A stretch of 64,000 bases of DNA from NCBI GenBank assembly GCA_963576565.1, contig OY755042.1, positions 18,079,272 through 18,143,271 on the forward strand, written 5' to 3'. The DNA comes from Aspidapion aeneum. Its lineage: Eukaryota; Arthropoda; Insecta; Coleoptera; Brentidae. Position numbers and translations under genes: made by a program. Below, one piece after another: positions 1 to 11,617 of this stretch (the stretch's first letter is position 1; every line of letters starts with the position of its first letter). The notes under the pieces are model-generated. The model did no database searches. It worked only from the letters and a program-made list of their open reading frames with translations, and was not told where the DNA came from.

Positions 1-407
1 TTTATTTTTTGCACATCATCAGTTTTAAAGGATATTAAGATTGTTTTTGTTAAATTTCCCCTATTTTTTAAATCTTGAAAATAAACAACATTATTATTAT
101 TGTTTTATTTTTTTTAATCCAAAATATTACAAAAAAAAAACTCAAAATATTTAAGAAATATATTGTCTATGATTGGGTGACCCCACAAAATTTCATCATA
201 GCAATATTACTACGTAGTAACAACTACAACACTATCATGAATGAAAGCGCCTTAATAAGAAAAATGCGTAAATTGCTGTTGCAATCAGCACTTTCTCTTG
301 TAAACGGTTTTGCTAAAATGTTTATAATATGTCTTTAGGTAATTATTAACATAATGTCATAGCACCTAGTGCCGAAAATTAGCAATAAACTTAAAGTAAA
401 TCCAACT
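1..407. other. AT-rich, nothing recognised
   Basis: I see no gene, repeat terminus or RNA motif here. The only open frame is a low-complexity Ile/Lys/Phe-rich run of 87 codons, typical of AT-rich noise. Confidence 0.5.
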
Positions 408-575
408 GGAAAAAAATAGGCGCAAGGTGCATTTTTATATCCTCCTTGAGCTTCGCCAGATATACTGCCCCAAATGTTCTAAAAATCAGTTTTTTTGCGA
501 GTTTCTCGATACAAGCACGAAAAATCATTAGGTCTAATAAAATAAAAAAAAAACCTAACCTAACATTTTAAAAAA
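408..575 (-). repeat. Dispersed repeat F, inverted partner of 2045-2305
   Basis: The reverse complement of this segment closely matches 2045-2305. Shared landmarks include AAAATGTTAGG, a run around TCTGGCGAAGCTCAAGG and the ending GCGCCTATTTTTTTCCA. The two copies are in opposite orientation about 1.5 kb apart. No coding capacity is seen. Whether they are the ends of one element or two independent insertions cannot be decided by eye. Confidence 0.55.
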
Positions 576-1133
576 TTTATTTAAATTTTTTTAAAAAATT
601 TGTTCATTAATTTTTTCTCCCACTCTATAAGTAACTTGTTTTAAAATGTTAATACTTTATAATATTTTACCATGCATCATTATTAAAATGTAGTTTTGTT
701 TTTATAAAGTTAAACAACCATAATAAAGAGAAAATAAAAATTATTTTTTGTAGATATCTTAGAAACTAAAGCTTTTGGTATACATATATAGTTGGGGAAA
801 ATTATGATACAACGACTCTACGTAAAAACTTTATTTACCTATGTTTATATTTCAAACCCTTAAAAACTACGTTTAGGTTACAATAATAATATTGCTTCTA
901 ACCCCTTTGTCCCATTAAAGTTTAGTGAAACACTATTCTTGCTATCAATAGCAGTTTGGCTGATATTTAAAATAATATAATAGAAGTGTGCACATTTGCG
1001 CATATTTTTAATCTGTTTCTACCCAAAAGTTGAACTTTTCTTATGTACGCTTTTTTCCCATACAGTGCTTAATTGTATAAAAATATTTTTTTTCAAGTTC
1101 GATTGGCGGCCTGGGTATTATTGACCATTGCCC
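576..1133. other. Nothing recognised
   Basis: AT-rich sequence with no ORF of note, no clear inverted termini and no similarity to the repeat families catalogued elsewhere in the window. Confidence 0.45.
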
Positions 1134-1389
1134 CAGTGGCAGATTCACTCTGACATAAAGCTTATAATTTTTAGTTCCGGAAAAAAATAACTAATGTATA
1201 GGCCGCAAATTTTTTTTTTGCTAAAATTTAATTTTTTCAAATTTTGACCCAAAATTTAACTGATTTTGCTCAAATTTTCACCTGCTGTACATTTTATTTG
1301 CACGCACTGGCAAACTTTACAGCTAAATCTTATTAAATCCCGCAAATAAAAATTGTTTTGTTTTTTTTCCTTTCTTGACCCCGCCACTG
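1134..1389. mobile_element. hAT-like MITE with 8-bp target duplication
   Basis: The 256-bp segment begins CAGTGGC and ends GCCACTG. It is flanked by CATTGCCC (1126-1133) and CATTGGCC (1390-1397), an 8-bp direct repeat with one mismatch. Short CAGTGGC inverted termini with 8-bp duplications are known features of hAT non-autonomous elements. There is no coding capacity. Confidence 0.65.
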
Positions 1390-1530
1390 CATTGGCCCAA
1401 CTTAAATTTCTTTAGCTTTAAAGATACTACTAAATTTAAGTACATTGTGTTTTGTACAAGTGGCGATCAAGCTTAATATTATTAAGTATTAACATTTTAA
1501 AACTAGTTAACTAGAGGGTAGGAAAATTTT

Positions 1531-2050
1531 TTAACCTTCCTAGCCCGCGGAACAACGGCTAGAAAAGGTATTATTTTCGACGAAAAAAATTTTTTTTGAG
1601 ATAACGCCGAAAATGTGTTATTTGGGTCTCTATTTTGAACTATCCTAGCAATATTCTGGTGATGTCTGTCTGTGTGTGTATGTCTGTCCGTAACACGATA
1701 GCTCCTAAACCGCTAAACCAATTTTCATAAAATTTTCAGGTAGAATAATGTTTGACACTCTAACGAGCTGATTAGATTTTGCTCAAAATCCATTAATGCT
1801 AATGACAGGCTTTTGACAATTAAAAAATTTCAAAAATGCCAACGGAGCATCGCATTAATTTGCGGTTTTCGAAATATAATGGACTGCATTTTGCTCAATT
1901 TTTGTAATAACCAAAAACTTCGTAGGAGCTTAAGTTTCTGAGATATTTACAAAAAACTCTTTTCAGGGCTGATATACAATGGCTTCACTTGAAGTGTGCC
2001 AATGGGCAGCTAGGAACGTATCAGATGCGTCAGGGATCCATTTATTTTTT
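1531..2050 (+). mobile_element. Dispersed repeat family A, copy 1 (near full length)
   Basis: This is the first of nine copies of the commonest repeat in the window. It starts at ACCTTCCTAGCCCGC and ends CAGGGATCCATTTATTTTTT. Internal landmarks are a (TG)-rich GTCTGTCTGTGTGTG stretch, then CACGATAGCTCCTAAACCGC, then a CTTCACTTGAAGTGTG palindrome. TACCTTCCTAGC occurs inverted near both ends in better copies, but a further segment with GATCC repeats lies outside the right one. It has no ORF. The superfamily is not recognised. Confidence 0.7.
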
Positions 2051-2305
2051 AAAATGTTAGGTAAGGTTTTTTTCCTCATTTTACCATAGACTGAATTATT
2101 ATGCGTATTTCTTCTCTCTTTACTTTAAAAATTAGTTTTCGAGAAAATCGCAAAAAACTTATTTTTAGGACTTTCGGGGCATTATATCTAACGAAGCTCA
2201 AGGGGCATTTCGGCGGAGAATATGTGGAGATGTGTCCAAGATACTAAGGAATAACTATACAAAAATCCAGCTTGCACCTATTTTTTTCCAAGTTTCAGGC
2301 CTAAT
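2045..2305 (+). repeat. Dispersed repeat F, right copy
   Basis: This is the inverted partner of 408-575. It abuts the right end of family A copy 1, so one element may have inserted at the border of the other. It is non-coding. Confidence 0.55.
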
Positions 2306-2954
2306 ATGATTGGACTATAACCTGAAAATGGCGCAAGTAAATTTTTTTGAAATGTAAGGTCAAAAATTATAATCAGTAACTTTAAAGACCCCAAAGTTCT
2401 AAATATAAAGGAACGCCATGGTCAATCCGCCATTTCGATTTTTAAATTTGATGCAGGAATTGCTCTGTCATAAAAAAAAAATCATTTTGTGTTGTCATTG
2501 GAACACCATAGACCAATCAAAATTTCAAGTCTCTAGGTCATCGAGAAGTATCTAAAAATCTGAAATAGCTGTTTTAAGATTTAAAAAAAGCCACACCGGT
2601 TAATTAAAATAGTTTAAAAATGTTTTTATTTTAACACATCCTGTTGTAATTTAACAATTTGTCTATTATATACCACACTTTAATTTACTAAAAATGTGCA
2701 TACCTACCTTTGACAACATATTTCGTGCATGCTAAAATTGTTTTCAACAATAAATTTAATTTAGCCATTTGTATGTCCTCAAGCGTGCAGAAATGGTCAA
2801 TAAAATTTGTAGAATTGTCAGCAACAATCATTTATTGATTAGAAAACGTAAAGTTCTAAATACCTATATTAAAGTATGCATTGGAAGATTCGCCAACAAC
2901 CTAGTTTACCATCAGGTGGGCGCACGGAAGGGGCACACTCCCCCCTAATACACT
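2306..2954. other. Nothing recognised
   Basis: Non-coding AT-rich sequence with no family assignment possible from reading. Confidence 0.4.
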
Positions 2955-3990
2955 CAGGGCCGGACTGGGTATATAAGGGCCCCGGAGGCGGGAGAGCAGG
3001 GCCAAGGGCCCGGTAAACAGAAAAAACAAGGTGTGTTTTCTAAAGTTATTCTTAACTTCTTACTCGAATTTGATTTAAATTGATTGGGCTCAGTGGCAGA
3101 TCCAGGATGTCAAAAATTGCAATTTATGAATTGGTTATTTTTTCCTAGAATTAAAGATAATGAGGTTCATCTTAAGAAGGAGGGGCTCGGGCTCTTCAGG
3201 CCCTCTCTGGATCCCCACTGATTGTTTAAATAATATAATTATAAACCTAGACGCTCGAGGGCACAGATTATTGAATTTAAACAGATAGGATTTGACCAAA
3301 GTTAAAGGGTAAATCGAAAATGGCCGCCGACAGACGTTTCAGTTTGACATTTCGTTATCTGCTTTAGAAAGTCTTATCATCACTGTTTTCTGTTATTTGT
3401 ATTTTTGCCAGTATTTTTTAATTAAATTTGGGATAAAATCTAACTGTAGGAGAGAAAGTCCGAGAAATTCTTATTTTTTTAACAAAAACACAACAAAAAT
3501 AACTACAACCGACAGTATCCGCCGTGTTAATAGGACCGCGCATGGACCGCGCTAACATCAAAGTATAATAAGTTTGTTTAGGCTGCATAACGGGTTGCCT
3601 ACGAGTGCACTTCTACTTCAGATTTTACAATGGTAATGTCAAACGCATGGTGTACCCACTGTTTTTATTTTGGTTTGTTGTGAAATCCAACAACGAAAGA
3701 GGTTATTTCAAAAGAATATCATTGGATGGCCCATTTAGGCAGTTTTCATAAGACCACTATAGCCACGCAACAACAACAAATAGTTTAAATATAAATTAAA
3801 ATAATCATAGGAAAGTATTCAGTAATAATATCTTCTTAATTTTGATCAAAGGAGGGCCCCGGCTTACCAAATAATAACATTCTTTGACCAAAGAAGCCCC
3901 TGGCCCCTTTGATAGCTACTCCAGGGGCCCCAACTGGGTGGCCGGGGCCCCGGCGGGGATCTTAAATTTATATATTAGAAGCTACTCTGA
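2955..3990 (+). mobile_element. hAT-like repeat E, copy 1 (right end uncertain)
   Basis: The left terminus CAGGGCCGGACTGG is a common insect hAT terminus. The segment around 3690-3860 (GAGGTTATTTCAAAAG, TTTTCATAAGACCACTA, TAATTTTGATCAAA) recurs at 41430-41640 upstream of an inverted CAGGGCCGGACTG terminus. The right half is GC-rich with GGGGCCCC runs. A matching right terminus was not found, so the end is approximate. A smaller element sits at 3091-3220. Confidence 0.45.
3091..3220. mobile_element. Small CAGTGG MITE nested in repeat E
   Basis: The 130-bp segment opens CAGTGGCAGATCCAG and closes CTGGATCCCCACTG, an imperfect inverted repeat. The flanks ATTGGGCT and ATTGTTTA agree only at their first four bases, so the target duplication is weak or decayed. 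Confidence 0.5.
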
Positions 3991-5276
3991 GACTCTTGGT
4001 GCACTGCATTTCTAAAATAGAAGAATTTTATTTACGTTGTTTAAGGTACCTTTTTGTTGGACTTATTTAAAAAATATATTTTTTATTGTTAAAAAAAACA
4101 TTTATTTGTCAATGTTAGAAAAACATTTCTGTTTCATTGTTAAAAAATCGGTATTTTTTTAACGTTCGAAAAACACTTAAAAAAACATTCGTTTTTTGAT
4201 GTTGGAAAGATTTTTTATTTTTTTAACGGAAGAAATTATTATTTAGCTTATTTTTCATTTTAAATATGACGTTAGGACTAACATCCAATCTAACGTTATG
4301 TTTTTAAATTAAACATTCTTTTGGCGTTCTTAAAATGTTTTTGTGTTTAGTGGGATCTCCCTTATTTAGCGGTACAAACTGTCGGCATTTTTACAAATTA
4401 TTAAAAATAATACTCCATTAACTACATGAATTTTAATGTAAAGAATGGTTTGTTTGTCATCCACAATATGTAAACGCATCAGCTGATGTATTTGTGACGT
4501 TAACCCAAAAAATTATTTGCATAGGAAGTGGCACTACATTAATAGCTCCGTTGCCTAGGTGGGTAGAACTTCCTGTAGCTATACAGGATACAGGATATAG
4601 GAATAGGAAATATATGCGTCCGGCACGTAATAATCTTTTGAATTCATCTCGTGTTTCTGACTTTATGAAAGCAAGTTTGTATTCAGCCTTTGTCAAACAA
4701 TGATTTATTAGCTGATCAAATAAACTCTAACAGACTTTCTTTATCTTAACCTCGTGAAAAACATTATGGCGAAGGCTCTATTATTTTATAGAGTTTTCAT
4801 AACAATGTTTTAAAAATGCGGCTACTCGTAACATAAAAGGCAAATCAAATAAAGTTAATAATTATAATTAGGAGTATTATTAGGGAACCTTTCCGGGCAC
4901 TTCATTATTTAACCTTAATAGAGGATTAATGTGACATTCAATGACAGATGTCACGTGATATTTAGAAGTCCAATTTTTACCTTGTGTAGACACAATTTTT
5001 CTTGTGTTATTTTATTACCCTTTATTTATTTGTCAAAAGCCTGTTTTGCGTTCTGTAGGCAAAATTAATTAAGAATTTGTGAAAGCGAAAAATCGCCAGG
5101 GAAATATAGGATTAGGTCTCTGTACTGTGTACTTTTTCTTCTTTTTTTTTTATAAACTGATTGATGACTTTTGGTTAAATGGTGAACACTGTTGCCAAAC
5201 AACACACATATCTAGCAGTTTTTATAAAAAAGAATTTTCAATAATTGGAATAAAATTAAATCTGCGGATTACGCCG
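3991..5276. other. Nothing recognised
   Basis: There are AT-rich runs with degenerate AAAAACATT motifs near 4080-4200 and two overlapping open frames of about 70-80 codons on opposite strands near 4457-4703. Neither has a recognisable domain or a coding-like composition, so I call no gene. Confidence 0.4.
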
Positions 5277-5282
5277 CATTGG

Positions 5283-5341
5283 GTAGAGTCCCTGTATGTT
5301 GACATAATATATCCAAATATGTCAACATACAGGGACTCTAC
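5283..5341. mobile_element. 59-bp perfect palindrome insertion
   Basis: Arms GTAGAGTCCCTGTATGTTGA and its complement (about 24 bp, perfect) are separated by an 11-bp loop. CATTGG occurs directly on both sides (5277-5282 and 5342-5347), consistent with a 6-bp target duplication. It is a minimal hairpin with nothing between the arms. Confidence 0.6.
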
Positions 5342-5373
5342 CATTGGGTAGCTCTTGAAATAATTGTCTGGCA

Positions 5374-5982
5374 CAGGGCTATCAAAATGGACGGGCCACG
5401 ATCCTCCACTTTGTTGACGTCACATCCGGGGCTGATTTTTTTTTGATGGTCACATTACGACACAGCTGATTGTCTTTAAAATATTGAAGTTGAAATGACG
5501 GTTCATGGATATTTGATTTTTTTTAAATAAAGCCGTTTTTCAGATTGTTTTTACTTTATTCTGGCAGAACAATTTTTTTTTAATGTATAGTAAGCTCTAA
5601 TTTTTCATAGCCGCTTCAATAGCTCACACAAAAATTAAGTTTAAAGCAGAAGCGAATGTGACAATCACATATGACAAAGTCAAATACATGTCAAATATAA
5701 CAGTTGGCATGTGGTACATGGCGGGTAATTTGAATTCAAAATAAGGAATGCTAAATCTTGAAGATTTTAACCTTTTAATTATGTTGCTTCCTTACAAACC
5801 TTTGGTGGAATATGGGGATGGTGTCTGAGAATATTTCAGTGAAATTTTGCGGAAATCTGTAGTGCCATTTTGAAAATATCATAAAAAAACGTCTGACCTC
5901 CCATAAGACCCAATGTAAAATTCAGCCCCGAGAGAACAGCTGATTTTTTCAGTGTCGTGGCCTCTATTTTTGTGTTGGCCTT
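5374..5982 (+). mobile_element. hAT-like non-autonomous element, family B copy 1
   Basis: The 609-bp element starts CAGGGCTATCAAAA and ends GTTGGCCTT. GTCTGGCA is repeated exactly on both sides (5366-5373 and 5983-5990). Terminal inverted similarity is imperfect, with GGCCACGA at both ends about 25 bp in and CAGCTGATT further in. The 8-bp duplication points to hAT. It is non-coding. Confidence 0.75.
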
Positions 5983-6129
5983 GTCTGGCATCCCAAATAT
6001 TTTAAATTTACATTATATTTTGTCATAACGTTATATGCGCGGCAACAGTGTCTCTAAATGAAGAAACTAGTAGCCTCCTTTATTCCATTAAAAGTTAGCT
6101 CAAACATTATCCTTTAGTAAATGATAAAG

Positions 6130-6739
6130 CAGGGCTATCAAAATGGACGGGCCACGATCCTCCACTTTGTTGACGTCACATCCGGGGCTGATTTTTTTTT
6201 GATGGTCACGTTACGACACAGCTGATTGTCTTTAAAATATTGAAGTTAGAATGACGGTTCATGAATATTTGATTTTTTTTAAAATAAAGCCGTTTTTGAG
6301 ATTGTTTTTACTTTATTCTGGCAGAACAATTTTTTTAAAATGTATAGTAAGCCCTAATTTTTCATAGCCGCTTCATTAGCTCACACAAAAATTAAGTTTA
6401 AAGCAGAAGCGAATCTGACAATTACATATGACAAAGTCAAATACACGTCAAATATAACAGTTGGCATGTGGTACATGGCGGGTAATTTGAATTCAAAATA
6501 AGGAATGCTAAATCATGAAGATTTTAACCTTTTAATCATGTTGCTTCCTTACAAAATTTTGGTGGAATATCGGAATGGTGTCTGAGAATATTCCACTGAA
6601 ATTTTGCGGAAATCTGTAGTGCCATTTTGAAAATATCATAAAAAAACGTCTGACCTCCCATAACACCCAATGTAAAATTCAGCCCCGGGAGAACAGCTGA
6701 TTTTTTCAGGGTCGTGGCCTCTATTTTTGTGTTGGCCTT
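6130..6739 (+). mobile_element. hAT-like non-autonomous element, family B copy 2
   Basis: The 610-bp element is nearly identical to 5374-5982. Flanks are TGATAAAG (6122-6129) and GGATAAAG (6740-6747), matching at 7 of 8 bases. The two copies sit 147 bp apart in the same orientation as separate insertions, each with its own target duplication. Confidence 0.75.
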
Positions 6740-6855
6740 GGATAAAGTTGAAACCAGGCAACTGCGCATGCCTCAAATAAAAGATCAGATACAAATGGGA
6801 CATGCAAAAGGTCCATATAATTATTAATACGTTACTTTTAGGGGAAAGCGGTCTA

Positions 6856-7026
6856 GCCCCAGACAGCACACTTCGTCCCAGGGACGTACATTTTGTGTCC
6901 ATTTTACGTCGGTACGTCCCAGGACCAAAAAAGTACGTACTATGTATTTACAATTGTGTATATACATAGCAGGTCCACTAGCTACGTACATTTTACGTAC
7001 AAGTAGGTACTTGTGCTGTCTGGGGC
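6856..7026. mobile_element. 171-bp MITE, termini GCCCCAGACAGCACA
   Basis: Perfect 15-bp terminal inverted repeats (GCCCCAGACAGCACA and its complement) enclose a GTACGT-rich interior. No target duplication is clear. The terminus shares the pattern CCCA..AGCACA with the larger elements at 28814-29805 and 62163-63130, suggesting but not proving a common superfamily. Confidence 0.65.
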
Positions 7027-7244
7027 CCCGCCCAGGACGCTTTTTCTTGACTGTTCCTGAGGTGAGGTGAAGCAGTGCCGTAGCTAGGCTTAGGCAACGT
7101 AGGCACCTGTCTTGGGCGCCAAGCTTCAGGGGCGCCAAAATGAAGATCTAAAATAAGCCCTCAAAGGAAATATTTTAGGGGCGAACTGACCAAGCTTATA
7201 CTTTTAAAACAAATCAAAACTTGTGCATTTGTTCCTATTTTTTC

Positions 7245-7872
7245 AATGCTGTTGCTGATCCCGAAGGTGCTATATTTTTTAAACACGAATCAACATGGCG
7301 TTCTTCAGACGCCATTTTGTCACATGATGTAGGCTTTAAGGCATACATATTATCTATCTATTCTGCATACGCTTTCAGATTTTTTTTCCAACACCATTTT
7401 GCTAGCCCCTCCTCGCCTCTCCTTCTCTTCTCCCCACCATCCTTATTGGTAATGGTTATAGCTAGCTATAACTTTCACAAATACAAAAGTTCTTTCTTGA
7501 CAATCTTAACGACTTTTTTCCAACATCATTTTACTAGTTTCCCCCTCCGTCTCTTCTCCCCTCCCTACTTAGTAGTAATAGTTATTGCTATACCTTTCAC
7601 AAAGAGCAATTCCTAAATTTCTTTCGGCACACGCTTTAAGATTTTTTTCGACACCATACTATACTGCTTTTTATAAGGCTGAATAAGAATTAAACCCAAT
7701 AACCTGATTTATAAAAATACAAAACTGTATAATTTCGTAAGTGCGCTTTGGGCATCAAAACTAAAAATTGAAGCATGTCGTACATTATATGTATACCTAT
7801 CAATTTTGTACAACTGCGACTAGTAGATAAGTACAAGTAAATTTAGCAGTTGGGTGTTTTTCTTTTTAAAAA
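7245..7872 (+). mobile_element. Dispersed repeat D, copy 1
   Basis: This matches most of 21670-22860: GATCCCGAAGGTGCTATA, ATCAACATGGCG, pyrimidine-rich CTCCTCTC blocks, and the end TTTAGCAGTTGGGTGTTTTT. It carries internal sub-repeats around CTTTCACAAA and lacks the 66-bp hairpin present in copy 2, so it shows the empty site near 7455-7475. An open frame of 131 codons here follows the pyrimidine runs and is not taken as a gene. Confidence 0.65.
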
Positions 7873-9901
7873 ATGTTTTTATTCTAACTTTGGCAGGATC
7901 ACCATAGCTCACACTACTTGTAGTATACGCGTGAGCTAATACCACTTTTAGTATACATGTGAGTTAAAATATCTAGATAGACAAATACGCTAAAGTCGAA
8001 AATTTTAGTTTTTTTTTTAAATTAAATAATAACTGGTACCGCAAAAGAAAGCTTTTGCAATATAAAAAATTTACAGGCAAAAAACTTTTTACTTTCCGGA
8101 AAAATGGTGCCACAGAAGAAAATTGTTGGTAAAAAAGAAGAAAAATGGTGCTAATATCAAAAAAATTAGAAAATGAAACAAAGAAAATTCAAAAGTATAG
8201 GCGCCGCAGTCAGTGCGCCCCTGAGAAATGCTTATTACGTTTGGAGGGCTAATTTTGATATTAAACCGATAAAAAAAAATTCACATGCTTTAAAATATTG
8301 GTAGGAGTTATTAGACATTTTGCGCTCCAGTTCGATTCCAAGAAAGGTTGAGAAATTTGGTTCTTCCCAATAGAACTACTAATAAAATACTGTCGTGAAA
8401 ATACATTTCTTTATTTAGAACATAATACGGGATTGTGTTCTTTATTACTGACTGACGTAATTTTTTTTACAATCACTTCTCTGTTTTTAGGGTAAAACCA
8501 AACCAAACCATACCGTCGTCGCAATTTTCGGATCACTCTCTTGCGCCGGCCGTTTGGTAAAAAAATTATTGCAAACGTATAAGTAGACTACAATAGGAAA
8601 GTTAAGTTTTTGATAAAGATTTTGTGTTTTTAGTTAACTATTTTTGAATTATTTTTTTTAAATTTATTTTAAATTTAAAAAAATTTCAAGATGGACTCCC
8701 CAACAAACATTTAAAGTTATAACGACGAAACGCCAACTAGAAAGAATTTCTGAAAAGTAACCGCAACGTACTCCCGCTACGTCTCAGTATACCATACAGC
8801 GACGTTATAATTCCCTAAGTGGGCAACCAATTTCTGGTTGTAACTACTAGGCCAAGTGTTTAAAGTCACTGTAGTAACAACTACACTACTACGTCGTAGC
8901 CAGGTATCTACTACGTCGAAGAGGCTGTTTTTTTCCGTAATGGCATCAAAGTTGCGATGTAGTTGCAAATAATATAATCGTTTCTTTTTGGTAGAATTGT
9001 AACACAATATGGTGGACACAACAGTAAACAGACTCGCTTAGTTTTTTTGTTTGGTTATGGTTATAATATGAACTATGTTATCCAAAAGTGTGAGAATTTA
9101 CGAGCAGAGGATCAAAATTCGAGTGCGACGCAAAGTTTTTTGTATAACATGCATTATATATATTGCAAAAAACCGGTGCGCCCGTAAAATTGAGCCGTTT
9201 TCTGGTAGCTGATGGAATTTTTGTGTTGTGATTTTGGAGGTTATGTTTTCATAATCGACAGTTAACTCCAACAAATGGTGCTTAAGAAGAGCATTTTTGG
9301 TAAGCTTCAACTAATTTGTTTATAAAATAGTATGGCTCTTTAATATGAGCTCATAAAACGACAACAAAAATATTAAATTTTCTTTCCTACATAAAAACAT
9401 GGCGTCCCAAACTATATTCCCTGATAGTCGAAAAGGTTACTTGAAAGTAGTTGCGGCTTTAAAGTTGATCCAAAAAGTTATTTTGTCTACATTGTTACAT
9501 CAGATGTTACTATGATGACACAAACTTTTGTGGTAAAAATTAAAGTTATAATGTAGTTGTCGGATACACTTGTTTGGGACTCCAATGAAGCTTAACTTTC
9601 TAGTGGTAATTAAGTAGGATATAAAAGTCAGGGCGACTACGAAATAACGACTAAAAAGAAAGTAAAACTTTAGCAACGTCCTATTGTGGTAGAGAAGACT
9701 ATCAGAATCGACTATCAAGAAACAATCCTATGAAGTAGTTTAGAGGGTCGTTTTTACGAAACATCTACTATTTCCTGATACTAAATAGTTGTTAGAACTA
9801 AAAAGTAACAAATTCTGGTTGGGATCACCACATTTCTACTATAAGAAAGTAGCAAAGCCTTTAGAACATGTAGCCGCTACTATAAATGTTAGTTGGGTCT
9901 T
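7873..9901. other. Nothing recognised
   Basis: About 2 kb of low-complexity and unique-looking sequence. Small open frames on the minus strand (8777-9019, 9098-9310, 9500-9718) have no recognisable domains. A B-box-like AGTTCGATTCC near 8328 has no tRNA fold around it. Confidence 0.4.
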
Positions 9902-9909
9902 GGTAGGGG

Positions 9910-9962
9910 TAAGGTCACTAGATCATGAAGTTCCTTCTAAACTTCGTGATCTGGTGACCTTA
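9910..9962. mobile_element. 53-bp hairpin insertion with 8-bp target duplication
   Basis: Arms of 23 bp (TAAGGTCACTAGATCATGAA and complement, two mismatches) face each other across a 7-bp loop. GGTAGGGG (9902-9909) and GGTAGGGT (9963-9970) flank it, an 8-bp duplication with one difference. It looks like a minimal hAT-mobilised hairpin. Confidence 0.6.
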
Positions 9963-10142
9963 GGTAGGGTAACCATATTTTCCAGCCAACGGCCCCTAAA
10001 GGAGCCAGTCCCGGCCTGTATAGATTTAGCAGTGTTTAAAAGTTCTATATTTCTGGCAACTTTTAAAAAAATTCGCAAAACTTTAAAATGAAAATCATAA
10101 CCACTATTTTCCTTAAATAATTTGACATTTTTTTTTATAATA

Positions 10143-10405
10143 GGGATTTATTGGAATAAATTCTGACCTTATTTTAAAATCTACAGAATTGTGACAAATT
10201 TACATATAAAAATCAGCTGCTTGCTTTCAAAATTCGGGCTTTGTGTATTTAGGAATCGGATTTATTAGTGTCTGTTTTTATTAAATGAAAGTTAGCGACT
10301 TTATTTTTAAATTTGACTTTGGTATGTCAATTTTGAGAGGTCAGCTGTCAGTTTTCTTTGTAAATCTGTCAGAATAAAGCCGACTCTAAAATAAAGTCAG
10401 GTTTT
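10143..10405 (+). mobile_element. Repeat I, copy 1 (diverged)
   Basis: It matches the reverse complement of 20651-20926: GGGATTTATTG at the left, TCAAAATTCGGGCTTTGTGTAT inside, and GGTATGTCAATTTTGA later. The right terminus has diverged. Confidence 0.55.
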
Positions 10406-10929
10406 GTTTTTATGATGTTTAAAGTTATAATTTAAAGGAACGCTGTCCAGAATATGTAAATTATGGTGGTCAAATTGGACTTAAAAATGGCGGAGAATTT
10501 TATTTGATTCGGAAATGTTTATGTCACGTAAATATTTTTTGATTTAGCAAGTGGTTAAATTCGGACTAAGTCTAAGATTTAAGTCTGTGGAGGCGGTGCA
10601 GAGTCATATCGGAATAGAAATGTTAAACATTATAGGAAAAAATCTAATTGTAGGGTTTTTAAAATAACACTTCTTTGGGCAGTTTTGCAAATTTAAAAAA
10701 TATGCAGCGATAAGTGAAACGGTTCTGGACAAAATAATGTATCAAAAATCTAGGAACGTTTTTTGAGGGTTGAGGATTATTTATTTTTATTTGGTAATGC
10801 GCTTAGTAATTCTTTTAATTACTAATTGCGAAAAGTTTTATAAAAAAAATATTAAATACTTTTCCCATAAAATTGTTATTTTAAAACCCTTACACGCTCA
10901 CTATATGGCAGAGCTCCCTCTTTACCAGT

Positions 10930-11416
10930 CAGGTCTATCAAAACGGACGGGCCACAATCTACAACTTTGTTGACGTCACAGCGTAGGCTGAATTTCTTTT
11001 TGATGGTCACGTCACGCCATAGCTGATTTTCTTTTTAATTTTTTGATATTTATTGTAAAAAATCATTAAAAAAACAAAAAAGTTTTACAATACCTACAAA
11101 CAAATTAACAAAGGTCATGAAAAAGTCAAATATAACATTTGACGTGTGGTGCATGGCGGGAAATTCGAATTCGAAATAAAGAATGCGAAATCTTGAAGAT
11201 TTTAACCTTTTAATTATATTTGATCTTTACAAAAGTTTGGTGGATTATCGGGATAGTGTCTGAGAATATTTTATTGAAATTTTGCGAAAATCTGTAGTGC
11301 CATTTTGAAAATATTAGGAATAAACCTCTATTCTGCCATAAGAATCAATGTAAAATTCAGCCCACGATAAGAGCTGATTCTATTAGGGTTGTGGCCTGTA
11401 TTTTTTTGTTGGCCTT
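10930..11416 (+). mobile_element. hAT-like non-autonomous element, family B copy 3
   Basis: A 487-bp, more diverged and internally shortened relative of 5374-5982. It begins CAGGTCTATCAAAACGG and ends TTGGCCTT. Flanks TTACCAGT (10922-10929) and TTTCCAGC (11417-11424) agree at 6 of 8 bases, as expected for an older insertion. Confidence 0.7.
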
Positions 11417-11617
11417 TTTCCAGCATGCCTCAAAATTTAGTTTCTTATTGTTCTACACAAAAAAATATTTTTTTGGTATGTATAGAAAAATCAAAAGTTT
11501 TATAATTTAAAATTTTATGCGCTTTACAGTTTACACATCTTAAATTTTATACTGATTAACAAAATTATATGATTAAAATAATATCTTCGCACTTAGCGAA
11601 CCATGAGGTTGTATTGG

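Noticed and set aside
6536..7138. Overlapping minus-strand frames of 77-104 codons
   Set aside because: They run through hAT family B copy 2 and the 171-bp MITE across unrelated repeats, so they are chance.
7221..7616. Plus-strand 131-codon frame
   Set aside because: It sits entirely in repeat D and consists of pyrimidine-run Ser/Pro/Phe codons; the other repeat D copy does not conserve it.
8320..8345. B-box-like AGTTCGATTCC
   Set aside because: No A box, anticodon stem or pairing acceptor ends are found around it.
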